Part shown: piece by piece, positions 33,001 through 43,946 of the stretch
How the letters are laid out: each line of letters opens with the position of its first letter
Numbering within the stretch: the first letter of the stretch is position 1
Assembly: GCF_003573695.1 (NCBI RefSeq)
Contig: NW_020621936.1
Span: 1,116,001 to 1,180,000, forward strand
Length of the DNA stretch: 64,000 nucleotides
Direction: 5' to 3'
Source of the DNA: Papaver somniferum
Taxonomy: Eukaryota > Streptophyta > Magnoliopsida > Ranunculales > Papaveraceae
Made by a program: the position numbers and the translations under genes
Notes under the pieces: model-generated
Database searches by the model: none
What the model was told of the DNA's origin: nothing
What the model saw: only the letters and a program-made list of their open reading frames with translations

Positions 33001-35720
33001 AAGTCATTGCAACCTGATGTGATTCCATGAAACGTCGTCAAACAAAACCTCTCTACATCAAAAGCCCCTGCACGACTGGAGAACTTCCTCTCTTCACCAA
33101 TCATATCCAGAATGAAGACTGCTGCTGCTATCTACCGCGCAACAACATCGACTCCATGGCGAAGCCACTTCACAGTAAAGTCATATCAGTAGAATTTGGG
33201 TTGAAATCCTAATACCTTCATCTTCGGAATGCTCAACTTACCAATTAGTTCGTGCATGCTCACTGGATGGAAAAGCAAAGACTATCATCTTCGGTCTCTG
33301 TATCAACTCCAATCATAATATCAGCATCAGCATGTGGAGGAACTCTATTCATGGTCTCAACATCAACAAGAATTTATGGAAAACTTCCAGTTGTAATCTC
33401 AGCATCAGTCTCGGGCGCAATATCCGGCTTCATCAACTATTCATTCTCTATGGATCGTACTTCTTCAAGCCCTAATGATTCATATCAAGATGTGTAGACC
33501 TGAAAACATGGTAACATGAACGTCTTCCCAAAGCTTACACGACAGACGGGCACAAACCGAAGTCTTCTATAAGATATTCTCATCGCCTCCACAAAAGAGA
33601 TACAACACATTTCAGACCATGGGTTTACAAAAACGTACCAATGGGTGAGGAATGAGACAATTCCTCCTCAACAAAAGATGTTCGTATATGTCTCTTATAC
33701 AACATATCAAAGGGGCACATCAATCGAACATACGAGCTGAAATATATGGCCTTTACCGTCAGGTCTACGAAATCTGAAAAATTTGTACGGGATTACAAAT
33801 TACAAATGCGCACGCTTCGTTGGCTGACCTCTGCAACTCCAAATTGAGAGATTCTTTTCTCATGTGATAACTCAGTCTCTTAGCTTCAAAAGTTGGGATC
33901 AAGCATCGAATTCCGACGTCGTATGAGGTTCATACAGCTTCCATAACATACAACATGCAAGCAGCAATTCTTAGACGGGATTCATAACTTCCACAGTCGA
34001 TCGGTGTCCACCAGGTCATTCCGCTAAGTCTTTCATCAAGGTACCTCCAACTTCGACCACCTAGGTCTTTACATCAATTTTTCCACCTGGGTCCTCTATC
34101 TAGGTCTTTCCAGAAGAAGGGAAAACGAAAAGAGAGATTTAACAAAATACTGGGGACTGACGGTCCACTGATCATGCCAATCAGTTTCACAGTCCAAAAA
34201 TCGTGACACCAGACTCTCATGTGCTGATCATTCATCATAAAAGGAATGCTGCCACCGGTACATGGAATCATAGTCATTACATCACCCCCTCTTGAGAGCA
34301 ACCTCAGTGATGGTCTCGTGACCAGGGTTTCAGAAGTGATGTTTCTACGAGTGACAAAAAAAAAATGGCGCTGCAAGTACCATGCTCATGTATCAATCAA
34401 GGGGTCATGATCTCAAATGAATCAATGACATCAAAATCCCTCACCAACCGTTCAAGACACAAGCGAATGGTCAAAGACACAACAAGAGTGTTTTACAACA
34501 AGCCCGTCTAAGATAATTTTACGCTGCCCTGTATAAGACGACGATCTGGGAGCAATTGGTGAAGAATATAAGGATGGGTCATATACCATTCTCTTCGTAT
34601 GGATGTCCTCTACAACATATCCAAAATTCACAGCAATTAGAGAAACGAGCAAGGAGATGTGGCCAAAACATTGGACAACATACAATCTGAAAAAGTTCTG
34701 AAGGTCTCCTGGAAGTTTACTGTTTCGCCCTTTTTAGGCCCTAAACATGCTCAAAACTCAAAAAGCTTCTAAGCTAAAGCTTGGAAATTTTCTGGGATTG
34801 AAGATACATATGCAGACCGCGAAAATCCGACTTCGTACGAAGATTCTACAATGTTTTTACTAAAAGGCTGAAGTCTGAAATTTTCTGGTGGCGTATTTCA
34901 GCAAAATTATTCGTATACTCACATGGATTCTCATTCATTCGTTCACAAATCAGAAATTTCATACTTCTATGAAGAAATTACAGGAGATATACTTACTAGG
35001 GGAGTCTCTAAATCATTTGAAGGCTCGGTAATGCCGGAATCTCCATTGGCAACGCCGCTATCTCCATTCGGTTCGGGATTTCGGGAATTCTCCATATTCC
35101 CGTGTCCCAAAGAAGAGCACACTTCATAAACATGTTGCTTATCTACAATGATTTCTTCCTGGATTCATCAACAACCATTATTATTATTTCATTCAAGGAG
35201 ATGCCACGATCACCTGCACGAAAAAGATACTTACATCGACTTCTTCATCAGTGCTGGATTCATGAATTGTTTGCCTGAGAACAAGTTGAAGACCGTCAAT
35301 CGATGGAGAAAAAGTCTGAAAAGAGATAACAAACCTTGGTCTCGTGATCCTAATTGCACGGGCAAAGTCATGACACAAGGAGCGCTAACAACTCACCAAA
35401 AAAACGGCTGGGGACTGCACGCCATTTGCTAACATCCTGTAGTCCTTACTTCTGAGTTCTCCGCTCCCGTAGACTTTCTTCCATTTCCGTGGAGTCTACA
35501 TTGGTCCGGGATCTCACTATACGATCATCCTGTGGTAAATCTAATGAAATAACCAGGAGTACAACTCAATATGAAGGATCTCTCACCATCATTCAGAGGT
35601 CCCAGAAGTACCATTTCTTAAAGTTGCATCCATAGAGATGTCATCTATGGAAACACCATCTTTAGAATTATCATCATGGGAGTCAGTCATTCTTGCGAAG
35701 TGGCTACTTCGACACATCGT
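33001..35720 (-). pseudogene. Remnant of antisense PMD region in GB
   Basis: Matches the GA antisense region in order but with large gaps. 33290-33490 resembles the acidic C-terminal part, 34540-34920 the shared intron-like block (GA 16140-16530), 35520-35620 pieces of GA 17100-17610, and 35620-35690 the acidic N-terminus with start codon (CAT at about 35690). The PMD core itself (GA 17620-18750) is deleted. Not translatable. Confidence 0.6.
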
Positions 35721-36754
35721 TCATATAAAGCGCAGGATTCATGGAATCAAGGTGCTCACAACAGCGTCTATAAAAATGGTAACTATCCAAATCTTACCTA
35801 TTTATAATTTCACTAGTTGTAGTGATTACAATCTCGAGAATTTCTTCGCTCCTTCAAATCTACAAAGACGAACAAAATTCGTTATTCACAACCACGACGT
35901 TATTTTCATAAAACTGTGAACAATTCACGAAACTTCCATCATGTGAACAATTCACATTATTTTCACCGTGTTAACGATTCCCACCGAGTGAACACTCATT
36001 GGTTTTTTGCATACACTACCAGATCACAAAATCCATGCAAACAGTATTTCATCAAAAATTGTTTAATTCTAGCAATTACTGAAAATCAAAAACTTAATTT
36101 CACATAAGTTTTCACTGTATGAACATTCACTGGTTTTTCAAAAATTGGACAGACGTCCATTCTACAATTGTGAAAACTCACATACATACATTATTTCACC
36201 GTGAATAACTGTCTACTTTCAACAGTTGTTCAAAATCAAAACATTGATTTTACAAAATATATATTTTAACGTGAAACTCATATAACTTTGAAAATATATG
36301 AATTTATTTTTGCTCCCTCTCATGAGCATCCGTCCTTGAAACGAGGGTATACTTTCAGAAAATAAAAATTTTCATGAAAGCTCATAGACAAAATTTTATA
36401 TCGTTAGACTCAGGTCTATTTTGTTTGTTTCTCAAACTAACGAACGAACGTCTGTTCCTAAAACAAGGATTTCCTTTTTTGGGCCGAGTCCGTAAATCCT
36501 AAATCGACCATAACTAGGATTCTGAACGCCCAAATCAGCAGTGCCTCATCTCTCCACGCTTACGAGATGACACTCTATCTTGCTATCAGGGTCCTTATCT
36601 GTACGTTTGCTCGTACATGACACCATTGGAGAAAATCGAGGATTCTGAAGCTACCTTTGTACGACTGAATTCAACCACCGATCTCGTCGACTGAAAATCA
36701 CCATTTAATGCTTACTGCGGAACATGACTGTCCCTCACTAAGCAGTGGACTTAA
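35721..36754. other. GB 3' AT-rich region and polypurine tract
   Basis: AT-rich, with a TATA-like motif on the minus strand near 35800 and a hairpin remnant near 36330. It ends with TAAGCAGTGGACTTAA before the 3' LTR, the weak polypurine tract. No coding sequence seen. GA's GC-rich exon is absent here. Confidence 0.45.
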
Positions 36755-38766
36755 TGTTGATGGTGTATTTTCAACAAAGGACAAAACCGTAAAATCATGA
36801 TACTGCATGTTTCTGAGTTGGCTTCAGGCGTGTGACGATTCATATTTTACGAAGCCATGATGAATATGTTTCCTGAAAGGCCTCCACTAGCTGAGCGTTC
36901 AGTGCCACGTACTTCATCATGACCTCTATGTAGAATAACGTAATTGAGCGGTTCTCCGTAAGATTGAGAGAAACAACGCCTTCAGGACGCCGGTGACACT
37001 TACTGTTCCCTGACTACATGAGAGAGGCCCGCCTCTACATAGAAGAACGATTGGGCAGTTCTTCGTAGATTGAGAGCAACAACGCCTTCAGGACGTCGGT
37101 GGCACTCACTGTTCCCTGATTATGTAGAGAGACCGTGTATAGATCTAGGCGGTTCTCCGTAGATTGAGAGCAACAACGTCTTCAGGACTTCGAAAACTCG
37201 TTGTCTTCTGACTATACACCTTCAGAATGGGTATGACGCTTTCACTGGCTAATATCTCTTCTGCAATAGATTAATTCTGCCGTGACATTTACCACTGAAT
37301 TCCCAGAATGATCTATTATTTCTCATATTCCATGGTCGAATCCACGGTCTGATCCCATGGAATGGCAATAAAAATTGCTCCTATTCCATGGTCGAATCCA
37401 CGGCCTGATCCCATGGAATGGAAATAACAATTGCTCCTATTCCATGGTCGAATCCACGGCCTGATCCCATGGAATGCCAATAACAATTGCTCTTATTCCA
37501 TGGTCGAATCCACGGCCTGATCCCATGGAATGGCAATAACAATTGCTCATATTCCATGTTCGAATCCACGACCCGATCCCATGGAATGACAATAACAATT
37601 GCTCTTATTCCATGGTCGAATCCACGGCATGATCCCATGGAATGACAATAACAATTGCTCATATTCCATGGTCGAATCCACGGCCTGATCCCATGGAATG
37701 GCAATAACAATTGCTCATATTCCATAGTCGAATCCACGGCCTGATCCCATGGAATGGCAATAAACAATTGTATCATCTAATTATTCCGATTTCATGATCG
37801 AATTCACGATCCCATGGAATGGTAATATTCGAATCTATTATTCCGAATTCATGGTCGAATCCATGGCTGATCCTATGGATTGATAATAAACTACTACTCA
37901 CTTTTATTACTCAGTTTCATGAATCATTCTCCAATGAATTTCATAAATTAGTAATAAATACTCAACAATCGGGCATCTGGATTCACCGAGTAAGCCCCAC
38001 AAAAATGGTGCAAGTGTACTCGAAAATGATGCACGACTGAGCACCCGGATGCACAAACGAGCATCCAATAAATATGGATAGATGAGGAATCCTACACAAA
38101 ACAGGAGAAAAACAACAAAAAATAATAAAATAATAAGAGACGCCCAGGGGCCGGGCCCATCGGCCGGCCGGCCGGCCGTGCACTAGCCGTGGCCGGTCCC
38201 ATGCCTCTTCCATTATTTTTCCCTATTTTGTTATTTTCATGAACTCATGAAAACTCCTTGATTTTAACAACTTTCCTTGTTTGAGCAAAACTCATGAACT
38301 CTCCATAACTTCATGGATTCATGAAAAATAATATTATAAAATAGGGAAAGGTGTGCGGGATCGGACAACCTAGCCGACCGGCCATGCCCAAGTCGTGGCC
38401 GGTCCCACACCTTATAATCTCTAGCTTTTTATAATTATTACTTCCCAATTTCAGAAACTCCTCTGTTTCAACAAAACTTATGAATTCTCCACAACTTCAT
38501 GGATTCGTGAAAAATAATATTATAAAATATGGAAAGGTGTGCGGGACCAGGCAACCTAGCCGGCTGTCCATGCCCAAGCCGTGGCCGGTCCCACACCTCA
38601 CAATCCCTAGCTTTTACAATTATTATTCCCTAAACTCATGAAACTTCTCTGTTTCAACGAAAATTCATGGATTCTCCATAACATCACGATTTCATGAAAA
38701 AATAATAATATAAAATTAGGGAAAGGCGTGCGGGACCGGGCAACATAGCTGGCCGGCCATGCCTTA
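36755..38766 (+). repeat. GB 3' LTR, first piece
   Basis: Starts TGTTGATGGTG and matches the 5' LTR up to the third GC-rich unit, where LC inserted. The 38762-38766 CCTTA is the LC target site. Confidence 0.92.
37318..37770. repeat. Eight 56-bp palindromic tandem units, GB 3' LTR
   Basis: Clean 56-bp spacing (unit starts 37374, 37430, 37486, 37542, 37598, 37654, 37710, plus one before). Arms ATTCCATGG and CCATGGAAT are kept in most units; the loop varies slightly. A 131-codon minus-strand frame through it is only the translated repeat. Confidence 0.9.
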
Positions 38767-40480
38767 TGATAGACACATTTTTGTGTCTAATTTGTCTCGA
38801 TTCTATATATTGATAATGCTCATTTTTGTACTTATTATGGTGTTTTATGTGTGTGTAGGTATTTTTGACCAATAAACATTTTTGGAAAAATCGGCTCGAA
38901 AAGTTGCACGGGGCACCCCGGAGGACACTTGTTATTCGAACCCCTCAAATGGATAAGGGGAAGGTCATCTTCTTCATTTGAATTTTGAATTTTGGAGGGA
39001 AAATAGGCACCAAATTAGGGTTGAAGAATTAAAGCTATTCTAGGGAGATTCAACGGCTGAAATCAAATGGGTTTATTCCTAAAGACTAAACAGGACTGGT
39101 AATGGTCTTAGTTTCGCCCAGAATTGGCTGGATAATCGGCTGGATAATCGGCAAGAGATGAATCAAGTTTTATGGTTTTTGGCGGGAAAATTGTTCTTCA
39201 CGTACAAAATTAGGGTTCGATTATTAAACGTGTTCCAGGGAGATTCAATCACCAGAATTACTTTGAACGGGCCTGTTTGGGCTAAACAGGGATCTTATAT
39301 GTCTTCTCATCGATCAGAATTGGCTGGATCATCGAGATGATGCAAAACAGGCCCATGGACTTTCATGGGAATTTCAGGCGAGACTAGGGCAAGTTTATGT
39401 CGGGTTTCTTCGTTGATTTGGAGTAGTAACAACATGTTACGACAAAACAGGAGGGGTATATACATCAGAATCGAAAAGGGAAGGGTATTGATTGGTTTTC
39501 GATAAAACAGAGGAGGTGGAAACATTGTAGGGTCTGCTGATAACTTGGGAAGATACGTGAACTATTAAGAGAGTATATGGACGTCTAGGATCATCTCCTA
39601 TATTTACTTAAGAGAGTTTTAATCAAAACAGGGAAGATACTCGTGTTAGAATCGTAAAAAAGAGAAAGAGACCAGAAAAGGCAGGAAAGGTCCATGACTT
39701 TCGAGTGAAGATTAAACGAGTTTTAATCGGCCTGTTACGTATAAATATGTTGCGAGGAGGTCACAGAGGGGTGTCGAGAGTTTGGGGTATGAAACGGAGG
39801 TTACAGAGCCGGAGTTGCAGAGGAGTATCAAGGTGCTGCATGGAAGAAGAACACCAACAATATATCACACTTTATAAAGACAGTCATCTTTCCTTTGTAA
39901 CAACAACCCAATTGTAACAGTGGGATTTGTAATAACTATCTCTGTTACAAACTCGCTGCACTATATTATTTTTCAATAAAAACACCTTTTGAGCCATATT
40001 TCTATCTTTTGGGTGTGTTTTCGACATGAGGAGCTAAACTCCAATACTGGGACAAAGGAGGAAGCTATTTTTCATGCATGTGGTAATTTTACTTATTTCT
40101 TGTATGACTTTTTGCACTTGATTTAATTGTTTTATGATTTTCACTAATTAGTTGTGATTTCGTTTGATAACGTATGCTTAGTATTAATACTTTTGATGCG
40201 TTATGCTTGTGATTTACAATTAATCTTTTAAAAATCCACCTTGGCAAAGAAGAAGAGTCTATAAAAAGTTAACTTTGGAGCTATAAATGTCTAGAATAAT
40301 TAGTTGAACCACATGAACATGAGAATTGGTGGAATCTGAAGTCCTAGTATCTCTTGTTATCGTGACAATCTTATGAATATATTTTCTTTATTTTAGTGTT
40401 TTTTTTAGTATTAAGTCTAGAATCGAGTCTTTACAAGTCCGAGTTGAACGAACTTTTACTACCACTTAAAAACTACATCA
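38767..40480 (+). repeat. LC 5' LTR
   Basis: 1714 bp. It has a TTTATAAAG TATA-like site at 39871-39879 and AATAAA at 39975-39980. Compared with the 3' LTR it has a duplicated GGCTGGATAATC (39131-39154) and about 14 extra bases near 38970. Confidence 0.92.
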
Positions 40481-40485
40481 ATTTT

Positions 40486-40502
40486 TGGCGCCGTCGACGC
40501 GG
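40486..40502 (+). other. LC primer binding site
   Basis: TGGCGCCGTCGACGCGG five bases after the LTR, similar to the TGGCGCCGTTGCCGGGG site of Athila/Tat-type gypsy elements. LC2 has TGGAGCCGACGACGCGG at the same place. Confidence 0.7.
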
Positions 40503-41045
40503 ACTTGTATTTAGATTTGTTTTAGGTTTCTTTTTCTTTTTATTATTTTTTGTTCTTTTTTACGCGTTTTGGTATTTTTCGATTCTTTTCAGATTCGGAG
40601 CGAAGCTTCAAGGGAAGAAAAAGTGTTATAAAAGGAAAGCATCGCCAAATAGGGAAAGAAAAGAGGAATCCGAAAGGAGTGGAGAAGAAGATTTTGTATA
40701 TAGTTATTTTGTTTTATTTTTAGAAACTGTAAATAGGGTGTTATTTTTGTAATTTTTCTTTTCCTTTTTGGACATTTTTATTTTTGGACTTTTTGGACAT
40801 TCTTGGACATTATTTTTAAAACCCTAAGGAAGGGTTAAAAATTAAATATAAACTGTTTGCAGGGAAGGACGACAGTTACGATACTGTCTCGGCCCCTCGG
40901 GTTCTACACTGACATCGGAGTTGGTGGCCTGAGTCGACTTCAACGGTTCATCGCCCGTCTGGTACGGGAGGTAAGACTCTATCCACCCACGAATCCCCTG
41001 TCAGTGGGTTTTATTTTGTGTGACAACTCACACCCCTGCAATAGA
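40503..41045 (+). other. LC leader with conserved block and shrunken intron
   Basis: A T-rich leader, then a strongly conserved block (40862-40970, containing ACGATACTGTCTCGG and GTCGACTTCAACGG), ending in a splice-donor-like GGGAG|GTAAG at 40970/40971. An acceptor-like CCCCTGCAATAG precedes the ATG at 41046. The putative intron is about 74 bp here but about 582 bp in LC2. The conserved block lacks stop-free coding across both copies. Confidence 0.55.
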
Positions 41046-42651
41046 ATGTCGAACTGGTATTACAAGAGCCAATACAACGAATAGCCGACTGAGTTTCAAA
41101 ATGGACGTTACTACTTTGACAATAGTGTGAATAGTGGTTGGGAACATCAACCTTTTCAAGGTTATGGCTCATACCTTGATGAGCCCAATTACTATCCACA
41201 CACGCACCCATACGAGCAAAATTCTTATATTTCTCCTTTAGAAGAGTCCCTCAGGAAATTAGAGGAGTCGACACGTAAGTTAGCTGAGATGAATAACTTA
41301 GTTTATGACGAAACAGAACTTTCTATAGAGGAATCCTTCAAGCTGATAGCTGAGACGAACGAAAGAATTGCTCGAAATAATCTTAATTTCCAATACAGTG
41401 ATTCCAATAGTACCCTTGAAAATGAGAATAGTTATTTGCATAATTAAGATGATGAGGATAAAATTGGTAACACTACTTGTTTAGATGAGGTTCAACCATT
41501 TTCATGTTATTATGATGATTATGATGTGGATAATGTTGATGAAGAATTTGAAATGTGTAGGCATAGTGATCAGGAATTTGTTACTCCAAATGAACTTTAT
41601 GATGATAGTGTTATTTCTGGTTCAGATCCCGATAATTTTAATGATTATTCACCTATTCAAAAGGACGAGGATTTGATTAGAGATACCACTTTTAGATGAT
41701 GTAGTATTTCCTTTTGATTACGAAGTAGATAATGGTTTAGAGGAACGAGTTTATTCTGAGAATACCGTTTTAAAGTCTAGCGATTTAGAAACAATGGTCT
41801 TAGACGAAGAAAATGAACTCATACAACTATTAAATATGAGTGAGGATGCGTCACTTGAGTATAACCTAGAAGAAGCAATTGACTATTTTCAGGATTCCAA
41901 CGATCTAGAAATTGAGAAAATTGTAGCTAGTCTATCTAGAGATACCCAAAAATATAAGTTTGGGGGTGATTATCATTCTCCATGTGCTTTAACTCTTTCA
42001 AAGGTCCCTCACTTAGGACTCGACATATGTGCCTCAACCATTTTGCAAGATTATCTTCATACACGTTTTCCTGAACCTAGTGATGTCCATAAGGAAGTTC
42101 AGTTGTTAGAAACCCATCCTATGGTTGATGAGGTTAGACCAGGCTATGATACCAAGATCGACCTTGTTTTCCCACCAAATATTTTTCAACCAATTGTGGG
42201 AACCTATAGTTTTCAGATGTGTCAATTATTAAGTTTTGAGACTAAACCTAATTTTAAGATATTAGGGTCGACACATTTATTTAAGGAAGTCCACCACCCT
42301 TATTGTGGTCGATTATGTGAGTCAAAACTAATTGACTTAGAGGATCCTAAATTATTCAGGTTATTATTATGTGCTTCTAAGTTTTTACTCGAGTTTTTCC
42401 AGACTCTAATACCTGAACCGGATCTTAGCTTTGAGGAATTCCAGCGCATGAAAATATTTTATCTAGACCCTTTCCTAGAGCCTGAACCTGAACCACAGTT
42501 AGATGTAGTTGTCTTAAACAGGAAACTAGACAAGGGTGCGCTTTATTTGTCAATTTTCTTGGCATGTTGCAGATTCCTTTTACTTGTGATAGCTCTATTT
42601 GGTTTTGATGACCCACAGATATTTCGGCTATTACTTTATGATACAAGGTGA
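41046..42651 (+). pseudogene. LC orphan acidic protein, broken
   Basis: Starts MSNWYYKSQYNE and meets a TAG at 41082. In the same frame it continues 41127-41447 (SGWEHQPFQGYGSY, coiled-coil-like LEESLRKLEESTRKLAE, ARNNLNFQYS) to a TAA where LC2 has Gln. After a 2-base loss near 41690 the frame 41794-42651 follows: acidic LLNMSEDASLEYNLEEA, EIEKIVASLSRDTQ, HLGLDICASTI, LFRLLLCASKFLLEF, EPEPEPQ, then a hydrophobic segment YLSIFLACCRFLLLVIALF and a conserved DDPQIFRLLLYD end. No domain recognised. LC2 has different lesions, so the ancestor coded for about 550-600 residues. It occupies the gag position; it could be a diverged gag or an env-like protein. Confidence 0.7.
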
Positions 42652-43169
42652 TTAATCCTTTCTTATGTCTGGCTGAAGACGTTAAACTTAGCACTTCTTG
42701 GGAGGTAACCCAATCTCATGCAACACGGTAATATCTTTCCTTATCTCTTTTGCTTCAAATGGTAACAGTTTCTCCTTGTTCATGCTTTTAATTTTATCTT
42801 TAGAACATTGAGGACAATGTTAGATTTAAGTTTGGGGGTATGGGAGAAACTTTTTAGTTGCAATAAATAAACTCCAGAGCCTAGAAATTTATGCATATTA
42901 AGGATCGCACTAACTAATCTAAGTGGATGGAAGCATTTTGGTTGTAGGAGTTGAGGAACCAATCTGATTAGATGGCAACATCTAAAGAGTCTATTCATAA
43001 AAGCACAAAGCTCAGTTGTTAGGAATAACATGGTAGTTTCCCTATATCTCGTTGAGTCCATTTCACTTCTGTTTTTATTTTTCTTTTTAAATATGTTTCT
43101 AAGTGATTTGGTGGGGCTCACGATTCAAGTTGTTACCAATGCTAGGGTGAATTAGAGTGACTGAGATAC

Positions 43170-43269
43170 CATGAAAAAAAAAGTTGAAAAATAAAAAGAA
43201 AAAAAAAGAAAAAAAAAAGAGATGGAAAAAAAAAAGAAAAAAGAAAAAAGAAAAAAAGAGAAAAAAAAT
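43170..43269. repeat. A/G low-complexity tract in LC
   Basis: About 100 bases of A-rich sequence with scattered G (AAAAAGAAAAAAAG type). LC2 has only a short A-rich trace here, so it expanded in this copy. Minus-strand Phe-rich frames across it are artefacts. Confidence 0.85.
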
Positions 43270-43313
43270 TTGAGACCAGACCATTTGACCAAAAGGAATA
43301 AATTCAATAAAGT

Positions 43314-43400
43314 CGACCACTGGTACCCTTGTATATGCCAGTTGTGTTGACCTAGAGTTAGGTTATCGACCACTGGTTCCCTTGTATATGCCAGTGTGTT
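43314..43400. repeat. Short direct repeat in LC 3' region
   Basis: CGACCACTGGTACCCTTG with TATATGCCAGT occurs twice about 56 bp apart (43314 and 43370). The same duplication is in LC2 at 63360-63440, so it is ancestral to the family. Confidence 0.75.
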
Positions 43401-43946
43401 GATATTAGTCAGACTAGTATCTCAATCCATTAGGATAGGTTCATTTTGGCGGAAGCCTTCAGACAGATATGGGAAACGCCGTTCACTTAGTAAACATCAA
43501 AACCATCTATGTTTTTCTATATCCATACTCTTGATCTATCCACGTGATTAGTTTTGACTCCGGATATTGATGTCCATAGTGCAACTATCTGAGTAGAGCT
43601 CTGTCACTTTATATGAATTTTAGTATGCTTGAGTGCAAACTCGTGTACATCAATTGGAATTTCGCATCAGGGTACTTCCTCCTGTAGTCAATAAGTATGC
43701 CAACCAAGGAGATTCTTTAGTGCCTTCCAAGGTTCTGTGTAGATAGCTAGGGTCCGGAGTAAAGGTTTTGTGGGTATACCTCTTGTAAGCCCTCCGGAGA
43801 CAACACTCCGCCACTAGGGACACTTAGGGGTTTAAAGGCTTATTGCATACGCTAAATGCAATCGACGATGCCTGCGTCAGTGAGTTAGGATTTTATTTTA
43901 TTTTATTTTTGCTCGAGGACTAGCAAATAATAGGTTTGGGGGTATT

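Larger units (their letters stand above)
42652..43946 (+). other. LC 3' non-coding region with extra polypurine tract
   Basis: Conserved with LC2. It includes GAGGACAATGTTAG followed by AAGTTTGGGGGTA at 42828-42840, a copy of the true polypurine tract at 43932-43946 (AGGTTTGGGGGTATT). It also holds an A/G-rich run (43170-43269) and a duplicated ACCACTGGTACCCTTGTATA unit. No gene. Confidence 0.7.

Noticed and set aside
37318..37770. CRISPR-like regular array
   Set aside because: There are no unique spacers; units are contiguous 56-bp tandem repeats inside a plant LTR.
37381..37776. 131-codon minus-strand frame with repeated Gly-Ile-Arg-Pro-Trp motifs
   Set aside because: It is the translation of the 56-bp palindromic minisatellite. 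The unit is not a multiple of 3 (56 bp), so the repeats fall in different frames, and there is no independent sign of coding.
43099..43373. Phe-rich, apparently membrane-spanning minus-strand ORFs
   Set aside because: Translation of the A/G low-complexity tract in LC.
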